Positions 44,279-52,902 of a DNA stretch of 64,000 bases are shown piece by piece. The stretch's first letter is position 1. Every line of letters begins with the position of its first letter. Location: assembly GCF_000504245.1 (NCBI RefSeq), contig NZ_KI632509.1:4491502-4555501 (forward strand), read 5' to 3'. The notes under the pieces are model-generated. The model was not told the origin of the DNA and did not search any database. It worked only from the letters and a program-made list of their open reading frames with translations. A program made the position numbers and the translations under genes. This DNA comes from Haloechinothrix halophila YIM 93223 (GTDB taxonomy: Bacteria; Actinomycetota; Actinomycetes; Mycobacteriales; Pseudonocardiaceae).

Positions 44279-45024
44279 TGTCGCTGCACGGCAAGCGCAT
44301 CGTCGTCACCGGAGCGGGGCGCGGGCTCGGCTATGCCATCGCCGCCGCGATCGGCGCGCATGGTGGGTCGGTGGTGCTCGCCGAACGCGACGCGGAGCTG
44401 GCCGAGCGGGCCACGGCGGAACTGACCGCAGCGGGCGTCGACGTCACCCGGGTCGATACCGACGTCGCCGATCCGGATTCCGTGCGCGGACTCGCCGAGC
44501 GGGTGGCCGAGACCGGCGGGACGGACGGGCTGGTGAACAACGCGGCACTGGCCGACGGTGTTGGCGGCAAGCATTTCGCCGAACTGGACGTAGCCGCATG
44601 GGACCGGCTGATGACCGTGAACGCGCGCGGCCCGTGGCTGGTGTCGGCCGCGCTGTATCCGCAGCTCGCCGCGCGGTCGGGACGGATCGTGCAGCTCGCC
44701 TCCGACGCCGCGCTGTACGGCTCACCCCTGCTGGCGCACTACATCGCGTCCAAGGGCGCGGTGATGGCGCTGACCAGGGCGATGGCCCGCGACGCTGGCC
44801 CGGACGGCGTCACCGTCAACGCCGTCGCGCCTGGCCTGACCGAAGTCGAGGCCACCGAGGCGGTGCCCCAGGAGCGGCACCAGCTCTACGCCCACAATCG
44901 GGCGCTGGACCGCGCCCAGCAGCCTGAGGACGTCGTGGGTGCCGTGACCTTCCTGCTCTCCGACGCCGCATCGTTCATCACCGGTCACACGCTCGTCGTC
45001 AACGGCGGGTTCGTCTTCAGCTAG
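44278..45024 (+). CDS. Short-chain dehydrogenase/reductase
   Basis: 248 residues with an intact SDR core: VVTGAGRGLGYAIAAAI, VNNAAL in place of NNAG, Ser in LASDAALYGS and the catalytic Y-I-A-S-K. The C-terminus GHTLVVNGGFVFS is typical. It overlaps the hydrolase stop by one base and has GGGAGG upstream. It probably oxidises or reduces a hydroxyl or keto intermediate of the pathway. The next gene is a second SDR with altered catalytic residues. Confidence 0.88.
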   Translation: MSLHGKRIVVTGAGRGLGYAIAAAIGAHGGSVVLAERDAELAERATAELTAAGVDVTRVDTDVADPDSVRGLAERVAETGGTDGLVNNAALADGVGGKHFAELDVAAWDRLMTVNARGPWLVSAALYPQLAARSGRIVQLASDAALYGSPLLAHYIASKGAVMALTRAMARDAGPDGVTVNAVAPGLTEVEATEAVPQERHQLYAHNRALDRAQQPEDVVGAVTFLLSDAASFITGHTLVVNGGFVFS

Positions 45025-45033
45025 GAGCTCCTC

Positions 45034-45822
45034 ATGGATCTGGGACTTTCCGGCCGCAGCGTGCTGGTCACCGGTGCCAGTTCCGGCGTTGGCCTGGCCA
45101 CCGCCGCCGCGCTGCTGGCCGAGGGCGCGAACGTCGCGGCCTGCGCGCGGGACAAAGCGCGGCTGGACGTCGCGCTCGCTGAGCTGCCGCGTGCGGAGAA
45201 GGCGCGCGTGGTCACCGCCGCCTGCGACGTGCTCGACGCCGAATCGGTCGACCAGTTCGTCGCCGACGCGGCCGCCGAACTGGGCGGCATCGACGGCGTG
45301 GTCAACAACGCGGGACGCTCGCTGCTGGCGCGGCTGGCCGAGACCACCGACGAGCAGTGGCGGGCCGAGCTGGAGCTGAAGATCTTCAGCGTGCTGCACG
45401 TGGTGCGCGCGGCGGTGCCGCGGTTGCGCCGCTCCCCCGCCGCGTCGGTGGTCAACGTCAACGCGATCCTCGCCCGCCAGCCGGAGCCGAAACTCGCCGC
45501 GACCTCGGCGGCACGGGCGGCGCTGCTGAACCTGTCGACGACGTTGGCTAGCGAACTCGCGCCGGAAGGCATCCGGGTGAACTCGGTGTGCCTCGGGTTG
45601 ATCGACACCGGCCAGTGGCGCCGCCGCTACGAGACATCCGGTAGCCCGCTGAGGTTCGAGGAGTGGAGCGCCGAGCTGGCGGCCGACCGCGGCATCCCGC
45701 TGGGTCGGCTCGGCACCGCCGACGAGGTCGCCTACGCGGTGCTGTCGCTGCTCTCGCCCCGCGCGTCCTACATCACCGGCAGCTCCCTCGACGTCGGCGG
45801 CGGCGTCGCCCGTTACGTCTAG
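45034..45822 (+). CDS. SDR-fold protein lacking the catalytic Tyr and Lys
   Basis: 262 residues. The nucleotide site VLVTGASSGVGLATAAAL and NNAG are intact. Where YxxxK is expected the sequence is T157-S-A-A-R161, and the catalytic Ser position falls at NVNAILAR. The fold and cofactor site are preserved, so it may bind NAD(P) without ordinary dehydrogenase chemistry. It could also be a partner for the preceding SDR, or use other residues. It lies 9 bp after that SDR and 12 bp before the TPP enzyme. Confidence 0.85.
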   Translation: MDLGLSGRSVLVTGASSGVGLATAAALLAEGANVAACARDKARLDVALAELPRAEKARVVTAACDVLDAESVDQFVADAAAELGGIDGVVNNAGRSLLARLAETTDEQWRAELELKIFSVLHVVRAAVPRLRRSPAASVVNVNAILARQPEPKLAATSAARAALLNLSTTLASELAPEGIRVNSVCLGLIDTGQWRRRYETSGSPLRFEEWSAELAADRGIPLGRLGTADEVAYAVLSLLSPRASYITGSSLDVGGGVARYV

Positions 45823-45834
45823 AAAGGACTCTCC

Positions 45835-47499
45835 ATGCCCGAGACAACCGGCGGTGACCTGCTGGTGCGGCTGCTGCGTGAGCACGGTGTCAACACCGCG
45901 TTCGGCGTGGTCAGCGTGCACAACCTGCCCCTCGTCGATGCCATCGCTCATGAGCTCCGGTTCGTGCCAGTGCGCCACGAGGCCGCCGCGGTCAACGCCG
46001 CGGACGGCTACGCCCGCGCTACTGGCGGGCTGGGCGTCGCGGTCACCAGCACCGGAACCGGGGCGGGCAATGCCGCCGGGTCCATGATCGAAGCACTGTC
46101 GGCGGGCAGCAGGGTGCTGCACGTGACCGGCCAAGTCGACTCCGAGTTCATCGGCACCAATGGTGGCGTCAGGGGTGTTATTCATGAGACGCGCGATCAG
46201 CTCGGCATGCTCACCGCGATCTCCAAGCACGCCGCGACAGTGGCCTCGGCGGCGACGGCGGAACACACGCTGCGGGAGGCCATCGCGGCGGCACTGACCG
46301 CGCCGACCGGTCCTGCCAGCGTGGAATGGCCTATCGACCTGCAGTACGCCCGGCTCGGCGGCGCTGCCGTCGACGACGACACCGTCGCGACTGCCAGCAC
46401 CACTCCTGCCACGCCGCCAGTCGACGAGGACGCGCTCGCTCGCGCTGTCAACGCCCTCACCGGCGCGCGTCGCCCCGCGATCTGGGCGGGCGGCGGCGCG
46501 ACCTGCGCACGCGAGCAGGTGCGCGCGCTGGCCGAACGGCTCGGCGCGGCGGTGTTCACCAGCAACTCCGGCCGTGGCACACTCCCCGAGGACCACGACC
46601 TCGTGATCGGCAACTTCGCCGCCGCACCGGATGGTGCCGCGCTGCTCGCGGACGCCGACGTGCTGCTGTCGGTCGGCACGCACTTCCGCTCCAACGAGAC
46701 CAAGCACTACCAGCTCACGCTGCCCGCCACCCATGTGCAGCTCGACATCGACTCCGCCGCGCTCGGCCGCTCCTACCCCGCCGACGTCGCGCTGCACGGC
46801 GACGCCGCCATCGTGCTGGACGCGCTGCTCGCGACGCTCGGCGAGCCCGCGACCGAACCGGGCTGGCGGGAACGGGTGACCGCGACCCGCATCGCGGTGC
46901 GGGACCGGCTCCGCGCCGCGATCGGCCCGTACGCGCTCATGTGCGACGCACTCCGGGAGCAGCTGCCGCGTGACGCGGTGATCGCCCGCGACGTCACCAT
47001 CCCGTCGAGCCAGTGGGGCAACCGACTACTGGAGATCTACGACCCCGACACCAACGTCTTCCCGGTCGGCGGCGGCATCGGACAGGGCCTGGCCACCGGC
47101 ATCGGCGCCGCCCTGGCCCGGCCAGACGCGCCCACCGTGGTCATGGTCGGCGACGGCGGTCTCGCCGTGCACCTCGGGGAGCTGGCCACGCTGGCGCAGG
47201 AACGACCGTGGCTGGTCGTCGTGCTGTTCAACGACGGTGGCTACGGCGTGCTCCGCAACATGCAAGAACGCCACAGCGGACGGCGCAGCGGCGTGGACCT
47301 CTTCACCCCGGACTTCCACCGGCTCGCCCGCGCCGTCGACCTGCCGTACGAGCTGGTCCACCGCGCCGAGCAGTTCCCAGCCGCGTTGACCAAGGCGCTG
47401 GATCAGCACGGTCCCGCCGTGCTGGAGGTGGACGTGACCGCGCTGGAGCCCGCGCCGGAGCCGTTCGTGCCGCCGGTGCACGTGCCGAACCAGGAGTGA
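45835..47499 (+). CDS. Thiamine-diphosphate-dependent enzyme (acetolactate-synthase-like)
   Basis: 554 residues with three domains. The N-terminal PYR domain carries the cofactor-activating Glu in VRHEAAAVNAADGYAR. The central domain contains ARRPAIWAGGG. The C-terminal PP domain has the TPP/Mg motif MVGDGGLAVHLGEL...FNDGGYG. Relatives include acetolactate synthase, benzoylformate decarboxylase and cyclohexanedione hydrolase. In this operon, decarboxylation of a 2-oxo acid or carbon-carbon cleavage is plausible. AGAAAGGA lies upstream of the ATG. Confidence 0.9.
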   Translation: MPETTGGDLLVRLLREHGVNTAFGVVSVHNLPLVDAIAHELRFVPVRHEAAAVNAADGYARATGGLGVAVTSTGTGAGNAAGSMIEALSAGSRVLHVTGQVDSEFIGTNGGVRGVIHETRDQLGMLTAISKHAATVASAATAEHTLREAIAAALTAPTGPASVEWPIDLQYARLGGAAVDDDTVATASTTPATPPVDEDALARAVNALTGARRPAIWAGGGATCAREQVRALAERLGAAVFTSNSGRGTLPEDHDLVIGNFAAAPDGAALLADADVLLSVGTHFRSNETKHYQLTLPATHVQLDIDSAALGRSYPADVALHGDAAIVLDALLATLGEPATEPGWRERVTATRIAVRDRLRAAIGPYALMCDALREQLPRDAVIARDVTIPSSQWGNRLLEIYDPDTNVFPVGGGIGQGLATGIGAALARPDAPTVVMVGDGGLAVHLGELATLAQERPWLVVVLFNDGGYGVLRNMQERHSGRRSGVDLFTPDFHRLARAVDLPYELVHRAEQFPAALTKALDQHGPAVLEVDVTALEPAPEPFVPPVHVPNQE

Positions 47500-47527
47500 C
47501 ACCGCTGAGTTACCGAGGAGTCCGCCC

Positions 47528-48022
47528 ATGACCTCATCGACCAGCCCGCTCGACCATCACCACACGCACGGCCCAGCCAACCGGGGCCGTCGCGTGCTGG
47601 AGACGTCGGCGCCGCTGTTCGTGCGCTGGCCCGAGACACCGCCGCGTGGCGCCGTCGTGGTGCTGCACGACGTCTACGGGCTCACCGAGGACGTCGAACG
47701 CCGCTGCGCCACGCTGGCGGCACACGGAGAGCTCGCGGTCGCGCCGTACTTCTACTACGAGACCGGCGGCCGGGAGTTCACCACCACCTCCCCGGAGCGT
47801 GCCTGGCGTGCGTGGGCGCGGCTGACCGAGGCAAGCAAGCTCGCCGACGTCGCGGGGGCGTTAGACCACCTGCGACGTCGCTGCGGCATTCCGCAGGACG
47901 CCATCACGCTGCTTGGCATCGGCGCCGGTGCTGACGTCGCCGCGGCGGCGAGCGTCATTTCGAGCGGTCATACGCTCGCCCGCTGGCGTGCGTCGGTCAC
48001 GACCTCTTCAGCCCATCGGTAG
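47528..48022 (+). pseudogene. Truncated dienelactone-hydrolase-family protein
   Basis: 164 codons; full enzymes have about 230 or more. The N-terminal part is recognisable (RGAVVVLHDVYGLTEDVERRC...LAVAPYFYYETGGREF...DVAGALDHLRRR). At the nucleophile elbow, where GxCxGG is expected, it reads G130-I-G-A-G134. About ten residues later the family similarity stops and the frame runs through the 3' end of the convergent acyl-CoA synthetase gene. The catalytic Asp and His region is missing. It appears to have lost its 3' half at this junction. The intact start has a GAGGAG site. Confidence 0.75.
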
Positions 48023-49645
48023 TCGGCCTTGCCGGTGGGTGCGCGCACGACGCGGTCCACGCGAACGACCGCCTTGGGCACTTTGTACCGCGCCACGTGC
48101 CGACCGCATTCGGCCAGCAGCTCCTCGTCGCGCACCGCGACATCGTCCTGAAGTTCCACGACGGCGACCACCTCGCTGCCCCACCGGCTGCTCGGCCGGC
48201 CTACCACGATGACGTCGCGCACGGCGGGATGTCCGATGATCGCGCGCTCGACCTCTTCGACGAAGATCTTCTCCCCGCCCGAGTTGATCGTGATGTTGTC
48301 GCGCCCGAGCAGCGCGATGCGGCCGTCGTCGAGCAGGTCGGCCCGGTCACCGGGAACCGCCCAGCGGACACCGTCCACCGTGGGGAAGGTGCGCGCGGTC
48401 TTGTCGGAGTCGCCGAGGTAGCCGAGGGGGACGCGGTCGCGGCGCGCGAGCCAGCCACCGCCCTCGCCGGGCTCAAGCACCCGGGTCAAGGCATCGTCGA
48501 GCACCGCGGTGTCCGGCTGCGGAGTGAAAATCGCTGCCTCCACCTCCGCGCCCTTGACCGACACGGAACTCATCTGGATTCCCGTCTCCGACGAGCCGGC
48601 GCCGTCAAGCAGGAGCACGTGCGGGATGGCTTCGAGTAGCCGGCTCCGCAGGCTGGGGCTGAGCGGAGCACCGCCGTTGTTCACCGCGGCGACCGATGAC
48701 AGGTCGTACCCGGCCCCGGCAGCGGACGCCCGCTCCACCTCTTCCACCAGCGGCAGCGCCATCGCGTCCCCGACCACCGGAATGCTGATCACGCGTTCCC
48801 GCTGCACCAGGTCGAGCGTGTCCGCGGCCGAGAAATGCCGGGTGTCGTCCGGAAGGACGACCGTCCCGCCGCCGGTGATCGTGTAGAAGCTGGACCATTG
48901 GGCGTTGCCATGCATGAACGGCGCCACGACGAGCAACTTCATCTGGGCCTCGCCGGACCGGGCATGCTCCGCGATCGCGTCGTAGGATGCGTGCGGCTCC
49001 GGCGCCCCCGAACGGGGTGCCGCCCATGGAGGACACGAAGATGTCGTCCTGCCGCCACAGCACGCCTTTCGGCATACCGGTCGTCCCCCCGGTGTAGAGG
49101 ACGTAGAGATCGTCCGGACTCGGCACCGGCATTCCGGTGGCGGGTGCCGGGGTGGTGACGATCGACTCGTAGTCGATCGCGCCGGGCAGCAGTTCGTTGC
49201 CGGACTCGTCGGCCACCTGGATCAGGATCGTCAGCTCGGGCAGTCGCTCACGGATGGCCCGCACGCGCGGCGCGAACTCCGCGTGGAAGACCAGCGCCCG
49301 CACCCTGGCGTCGGTCAGCAGGTAGACGAGCTCGTCCTCGACGTAGCGGTAGTTCACGTTCACCGGGGCCACCCGGGCGCGATAGCTGGCCACCATCGCC
49401 TCGAGATACTCGTTGCCGTTGCGGAGGTAGAGGCCGACGTGGTCCTGGCCAGACTCGTGACCGGCAAGGTTCGCCCGTTCGACATGGCAACCAAGGCCAT
49501 GGCCGGCCAGGAAGTGCGCTACGCCGTCGATGCGCGTGTCCACCTCGGCGTACGTCAGCCGCCGGTCCCGCCACACCAGCACCTCGCGGTCGGGCACGGC
49601 GTCGGCGACGGTGCGGAAAACGGTCGCGAGATTGAACGCGGTCAT
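47968..49645 (-). pseudogene. Acyl-CoA synthetase (FadD-type) with a frameshift
   Basis: The two halves lie in different frames but join into a complete ~558-residue AMP-forming synthetase. The N-part holds LYVLYTGGTTGMPKGVLW (P-loop) and ends in frame at SSMGGTPFG. The C-part continues with HASYDAIAEHARSGEAQMKLLVVAPFMHG, then LLLDGAGSSETG, PGDRADLLDDGRIALLGRD and the Lys-bearing PTGKADYRWAEE. The shift sits at a run of five C (49005-49009); removing one base restores the frame. It may be a true inactivation or a sequencing error in the homopolymer. It is the last gene of the minus-strand set and overlaps the truncated hydrolase gene. Confidence 0.85.
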
Positions 49646-49687
49646 GGTTCCTCCGATTGACAGTGCACCCGTTCCCCACGGTCGTGG

Positions 49688-50422
49688 TCAGAGTTTGTGC
49701 GGAATGTTCTGCACAGTGCCGCCGTCCATGACGAACTCGGTGCCGGTCGCGTAGGAGGACTCGTCGCTGGCGAGGAACAGGACGAAGCTCGCGACCTCGT
49801 CGGCAGTGCCTGCCCTGCCGAGCGGAATGGAGATCATATCGTCGGGGATGCCCTCGGTCAGCGGCGTGCGGATCAATCCGGGGTGGAGCGAGTTGACTCG
49901 GACTCCGTGCGGCGCCAGCTCCATCGCGACGGACTTGGTCAGGCCGCGGACACCCCATTTCGAGGCGACATACCCGTGCGCCCACGGGGTGCCGCGGAGA
50001 CCTTCGATCGAGGAGACGTTGATGATCGATCCGCCACCCGCTTCGATGATCGCGTCGGCTGCGGCCTGGATGCCGTAGAAGGTCCCGGTCAGGTTGATCG
50101 CGATGATGCGGTCCCACTCGCCGTGGTCGAACCGCTGGACCGTGCTGCCGTTCGCGATGCCTGCGTTGTTGACCAGGACGGTGAGCTTGCCAAACGCCTC
50201 GACCGCCGTCGCCACCGCCGCCCGCCAGTCATCGGGCTGGGTGACGTCGAGGTGGACGTAGCGCGCGGCAGCGCCCAGCTCATCGGCCAGCGCCTTGCCC
50301 TCGTCGTCGCGCACATCGCCGATGACCACTTTGGCGCCCTCTGCCACCAAGAGCCGGGCGTCGGCCTCGCCGATGCCCCGCGCGCCGCCGCTGATGAGCG
50401 CGACCTTGCCGCTAACCCGCAT
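49688..50422 (-). CDS. SDR oxidoreductase (hydroxysteroid/3-oxoacyl type)
   Basis: 244 residues with intact SDR motifs: VALISGGARGIGEADARLL, NNAG, Ser in INVSSIEGLRG and catalytic Y-V-A-S-K. An Asp ends strand 2 (VIGDVRDDEG), which favours NAD. It resembles the classical 3-alpha/20-beta-hydroxysteroid dehydrogenases. Beta-oxidation-like steps with the downstream acyl-CoA synthetase are plausible. It follows the dihydrodipicolinate-reductase-like gene by 15 bp. Confidence 0.88.
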   Translation of the reverse strand: MRVSGKVALISGGARGIGEADARLLVAEGAKVVIGDVRDDEGKALADELGAAARYVHLDVTQPDDWRAAVATAVEAFGKLTVLVNNAGIANGSTVQRFDHGEWDRIIAINLTGTFYGIQAAADAIIEAGGGSIINVSSIEGLRGTPWAHGYVASKWGVRGLTKSVAMELAPHGVRVNSLHPGLIRTPLTEGIPDDMISIPLGRAGTADEVASFVLFLASDESSYATGTEFVMDGGTVQNIPHKL

Positions 50423-50437
50423 GTCGGTTCCCTTCTG

Positions 50438-51520
50438 TCATTCCTGGCTGACGGTGCCGAAGCCGTTGCCTGCCACCAGCGGGAGGTCGAGTGTCGTCCT
50501 GATACCCGGTTCGGCGGCCATCACCGCTGGGATGGCGTTCACGATCCGGCCCGCACCAGCGAGGATCGCGGCGTGGTTGTGGTCACCCTCACGACTCGCC
50601 GGGCAGATGTCCACCGTGTATGACGGCTCCCCTGTGATCTCGATGCGGTACGAGCCGCCCGGCTGCGCGGGCTGCGCCCAGTCCGGCCGCAGCTCAGCGC
50701 GCAGTCGCGTGACATGCTCGACCACCAGCACCGGCCGCCCGGCCGACATACCGCTGACCTGGAAGCGCAACGCGGCCATGCCGCCCTTGGGGATGTGTCC
50801 CGCGGCGACGTCGAACGCCTCAGGCGCAGGCTCCCGCTCGTAACTCTCGACGATCTCGTCGATCTCGATTCCGAGTCCCGTCGCGAGCTGGCGGATGGTC
50901 ACGCCCCATGCGCTGCTGAGCACGCCAGGGATCAGCAGCAGCGGCGTCTTCTCTTCCTGGAGGCCGAAGCCCATCACGTCGAACATCACCGTAGCGCCGG
51001 CATACGACGCGTAGTCGGCGATCTCGACGCAGCGGACCTGTTCGATAGTCCGGCAGGTACCGGCAAGCGTGAGCGGCATCAGGTCGTTGGCGAAGCCAGG
51101 GTCGACCCCGTTCACGAAGATGCTCACGCCCGCAGAGCGGGCGGCGTCCTCGATCGGATCGACCCACTTGTCGGGCAGCACCTGCCACGGATAGATCAGA
51201 GACGTCGGTGCCGTGCCGACGACGTTGGTCCCTGACTCGAGGATCCGGCGGCAGTCCTCCATCGCCTCCCGAAGACGGTTGTCGCCCATCGCGCAGTAGA
51301 CGACAACCTCCGGCCGGGTGGCCAACACGGCGTCGAGCTCCCCTGCAGCCTTGATACCCGTGTCGGCGTCGAGTCCCGCGAGCTCGCCGGCATCGCGGCC
51401 CACCTTCTCCTCGGTGGAAACGCAGACACCAGTGAGCTCGAAGCGAGGATCGTCGATCACGTGCCGCAGCGCCAGGCGGCCGACAGTGCCGGTGCCCACA
51501 TGCGCTACGCGGATCGGCAT
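50438..51520 (-). CDS. Dihydrodipicolinate-reductase-like oxidoreductase
   Basis: 360 residues. The N-terminal dinucleotide site is IRVAHVGTGTVGRLALRHV, followed by VVVYCAMGDNRLREA and VVGTAPTSLIYP. The middle contains VNGVDPGFANDLMPL and a long C-terminal domain ending VAGNGFGTV. This matches the large actinobacterial DapB-like/NAD(P)H-dependent amine dehydrogenase-type family found in steroid and terpenoid clusters, not the lysine-pathway enzyme, which is about 100 residues shorter. GGAGAGG precedes the ATG at 51520. It starts an operon with its own palindrome-overlapped promoter. Confidence 0.82.
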   Translation of the reverse strand: MPIRVAHVGTGTVGRLALRHVIDDPRFELTGVCVSTEEKVGRDAGELAGLDADTGIKAAGELDAVLATRPEVVVYCAMGDNRLREAMEDCRRILESGTNVVGTAPTSLIYPWQVLPDKWVDPIEDAARSAGVSIFVNGVDPGFANDLMPLTLAGTCRTIEQVRCVEIADYASYAGATVMFDVMGFGLQEEKTPLLLIPGVLSSAWGVTIRQLATGLGIEIDEIVESYEREPAPEAFDVAAGHIPKGGMAALRFQVSGMSAGRPVLVVEHVTRLRAELRPDWAQPAQPGGSYRIEITGEPSYTVDICPASREGDHNHAAILAGAGRIVNAIPAVMAAEPGIRTTLDLPLVAGNGFGTVSQE

Positions 51521-51579
51521 GGACCTCTCCTCACCCGATCGCGCCGGAGGCGCCGATCGTGGAAACAAGAACACGTTCC

Positions 51580-51613
51580 ACCAAGGATAGACATATGACT
51601 GGACATCTGTCCA
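51580..51613 (-). promoter_or_regulatory. Promoter with TGGACA palindrome
   Basis: TGGACATCTGTCCA (51600-51613) is a perfect inverted repeat. Read on the minus strand its first half serves as a -35 (TGGACA) 18 bp ahead of TATCCT. A regulator bound there would block the operon of the dihydrodipicolinate-reductase-like gene. Confidence 0.5.
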
Positions 51614-51662
51614 TACGCGCACGAAATGCTGCTAGATCACGCTCTTTCCCTGCGCGCCAGGC

Positions 51663-52820
51663 TCAGACCGCCACGGACGCGGCGTGCCCCGCCGGACCGA
51701 GCGGCACCCGCCAGGCGTCGTAGGCGTACACCCAGTCCGCGTCGCCGGAGTCCTTCAGCCAGTTGTTGCCGCGCGAGCCGAGCTGGATGCGTGCGGTGCG
51801 TTCCCGTCGCGCCGCCTCGTACCGCCGCAGCGCATCCGCCACCGACGCGCTGTCCACGCCGGACAGTGCCCGCGCCAGCACCACGGCGTCCTCCACCGCC
51901 GTGCCAGCGCCCTGCGCCATGAACGGCATCATCGGATGGCAGGCATCGCCGAGCAGCGTCACCGTCCCCGCCGACCATCGCGGCAGCGGATCGCGCACGT
52001 ACAGCGCGGACTTCAGTACCTCGTCGCAGGCGTCCAGCAGCGCACGGGCGTCCGGATGAAAGGCGCGGTAACGCTCCCGCAGCTCGGTCACGCTGCCCGG
52101 CATGGTCCACGACTCGTGCGTCCAGTCGTCCTGCGGCGCGGTGGCGAACACGAACGTCTCGGTGCCTCGGTTCAGCGGGAACGTCACGATCTGCGTGTCC
52201 GGGTCAGGTCCCCACCACTTCGTGAACGCCGTGATGTCCGGCACCGCGCGCACCCGCTCCGTCGGCACCACCGCGCGGTAGGCGACCACCCCGGTGAACG
52301 TCGGATGCTCAGGACCGAACAGCGCGGTGCGCACCGCAGAGTGGATGCCGTCCGCGCCGATCAGGACGTCGACCTCGGCGTCGGTGTCGTCGTCGAACCG
52401 CAGCCGGGACCGCTCACCCGGCTCCACGGCGGTCAGCCGTTTGCCGAACTCGATCACGCCGCCCGGCAGCGCGCCGGTGAGCGCCGCAAGCAAGTCCGCG
52501 CGATGAATCGTGAGCTGGGGCGAGCCGTAGCGCTCCTCGGCGGCGTGCGACATCGCCAGCCGGGACGTCTCATGCCCGGTGTCCCACATACGGCTGATGC
52601 GGTGCGTGGGGCGCGCCGCCGTCGCACGCAGCCGGTCACCGAGTCCAAGGCCGTCGAGGGCGGTGACGGCGTTCGGGGTCAGGTTGACGTCGGCGCCGAC
52701 GCGGGCGAAGCCGGGTGCCTGCTCGAAGACCCGGACCTGGTGGCCGAAGCTCCGCAGCGCGATGGCCGCGGCGAGCCCGCCGATGCCGCCGCCGACGATT
52801 CCGATAACTCTGTCGCTCAT
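51663..52820 (-). CDS. FAD-dependent aromatic hydroxylase (salicylate-hydroxylase type)
   Basis: 385 residues of the class A flavoprotein monooxygenases. The FAD motif is VIGIVGGGIGGLAAAIAL, with the DG fingerprint VDVLIGADGIHSAVR and the GD motif VTLLGDACHPMMPFMAQGA. It hydroxylates an activated aromatic ring using NAD(P)H and oxygen. It lies between the sulfatase and the dihydrodipicolinate-reductase-like gene on the same strand. Desulfation followed by ring hydroxylation is an attractive order for the two enzymes. Confidence 0.9.
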   Translation of the reverse strand: MSDRVIGIVGGGIGGLAAAIALRSFGHQVRVFEQAPGFARVGADVNLTPNAVTALDGLGLGDRLRATAARPTHRISRMWDTGHETSRLAMSHAAEERYGSPQLTIHRADLLAALTGALPGGVIEFGKRLTAVEPGERSRLRFDDDTDAEVDVLIGADGIHSAVRTALFGPEHPTFTGVVAYRAVVPTERVRAVPDITAFTKWWGPDPDTQIVTFPLNRGTETFVFATAPQDDWTHESWTMPGSVTELRERYRAFHPDARALLDACDEVLKSALYVRDPLPRWSAGTVTLLGDACHPMMPFMAQGAGTAVEDAVVLARALSGVDSASVADALRRYEAARRERTARIQLGSRGNNWLKDSGDADWVYAYDAWRVPLGPAGHAASVAV

Positions 52821-52902
52821 GGGGCTGTCCTCTCTGTCGTGCGCCGCGGACGCCGGGGCGCGCCCGTGGCGCGGTGTACCGCTGCCGGTGAGTGCCGGGC
52901 CG

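Noticed and set aside
44722-46797. 691-codon minus-strand frame opposite SDR and TPP genes
   Set aside because: Same shadow-frame composition; the opposite strand carries motif-verified enzymes.
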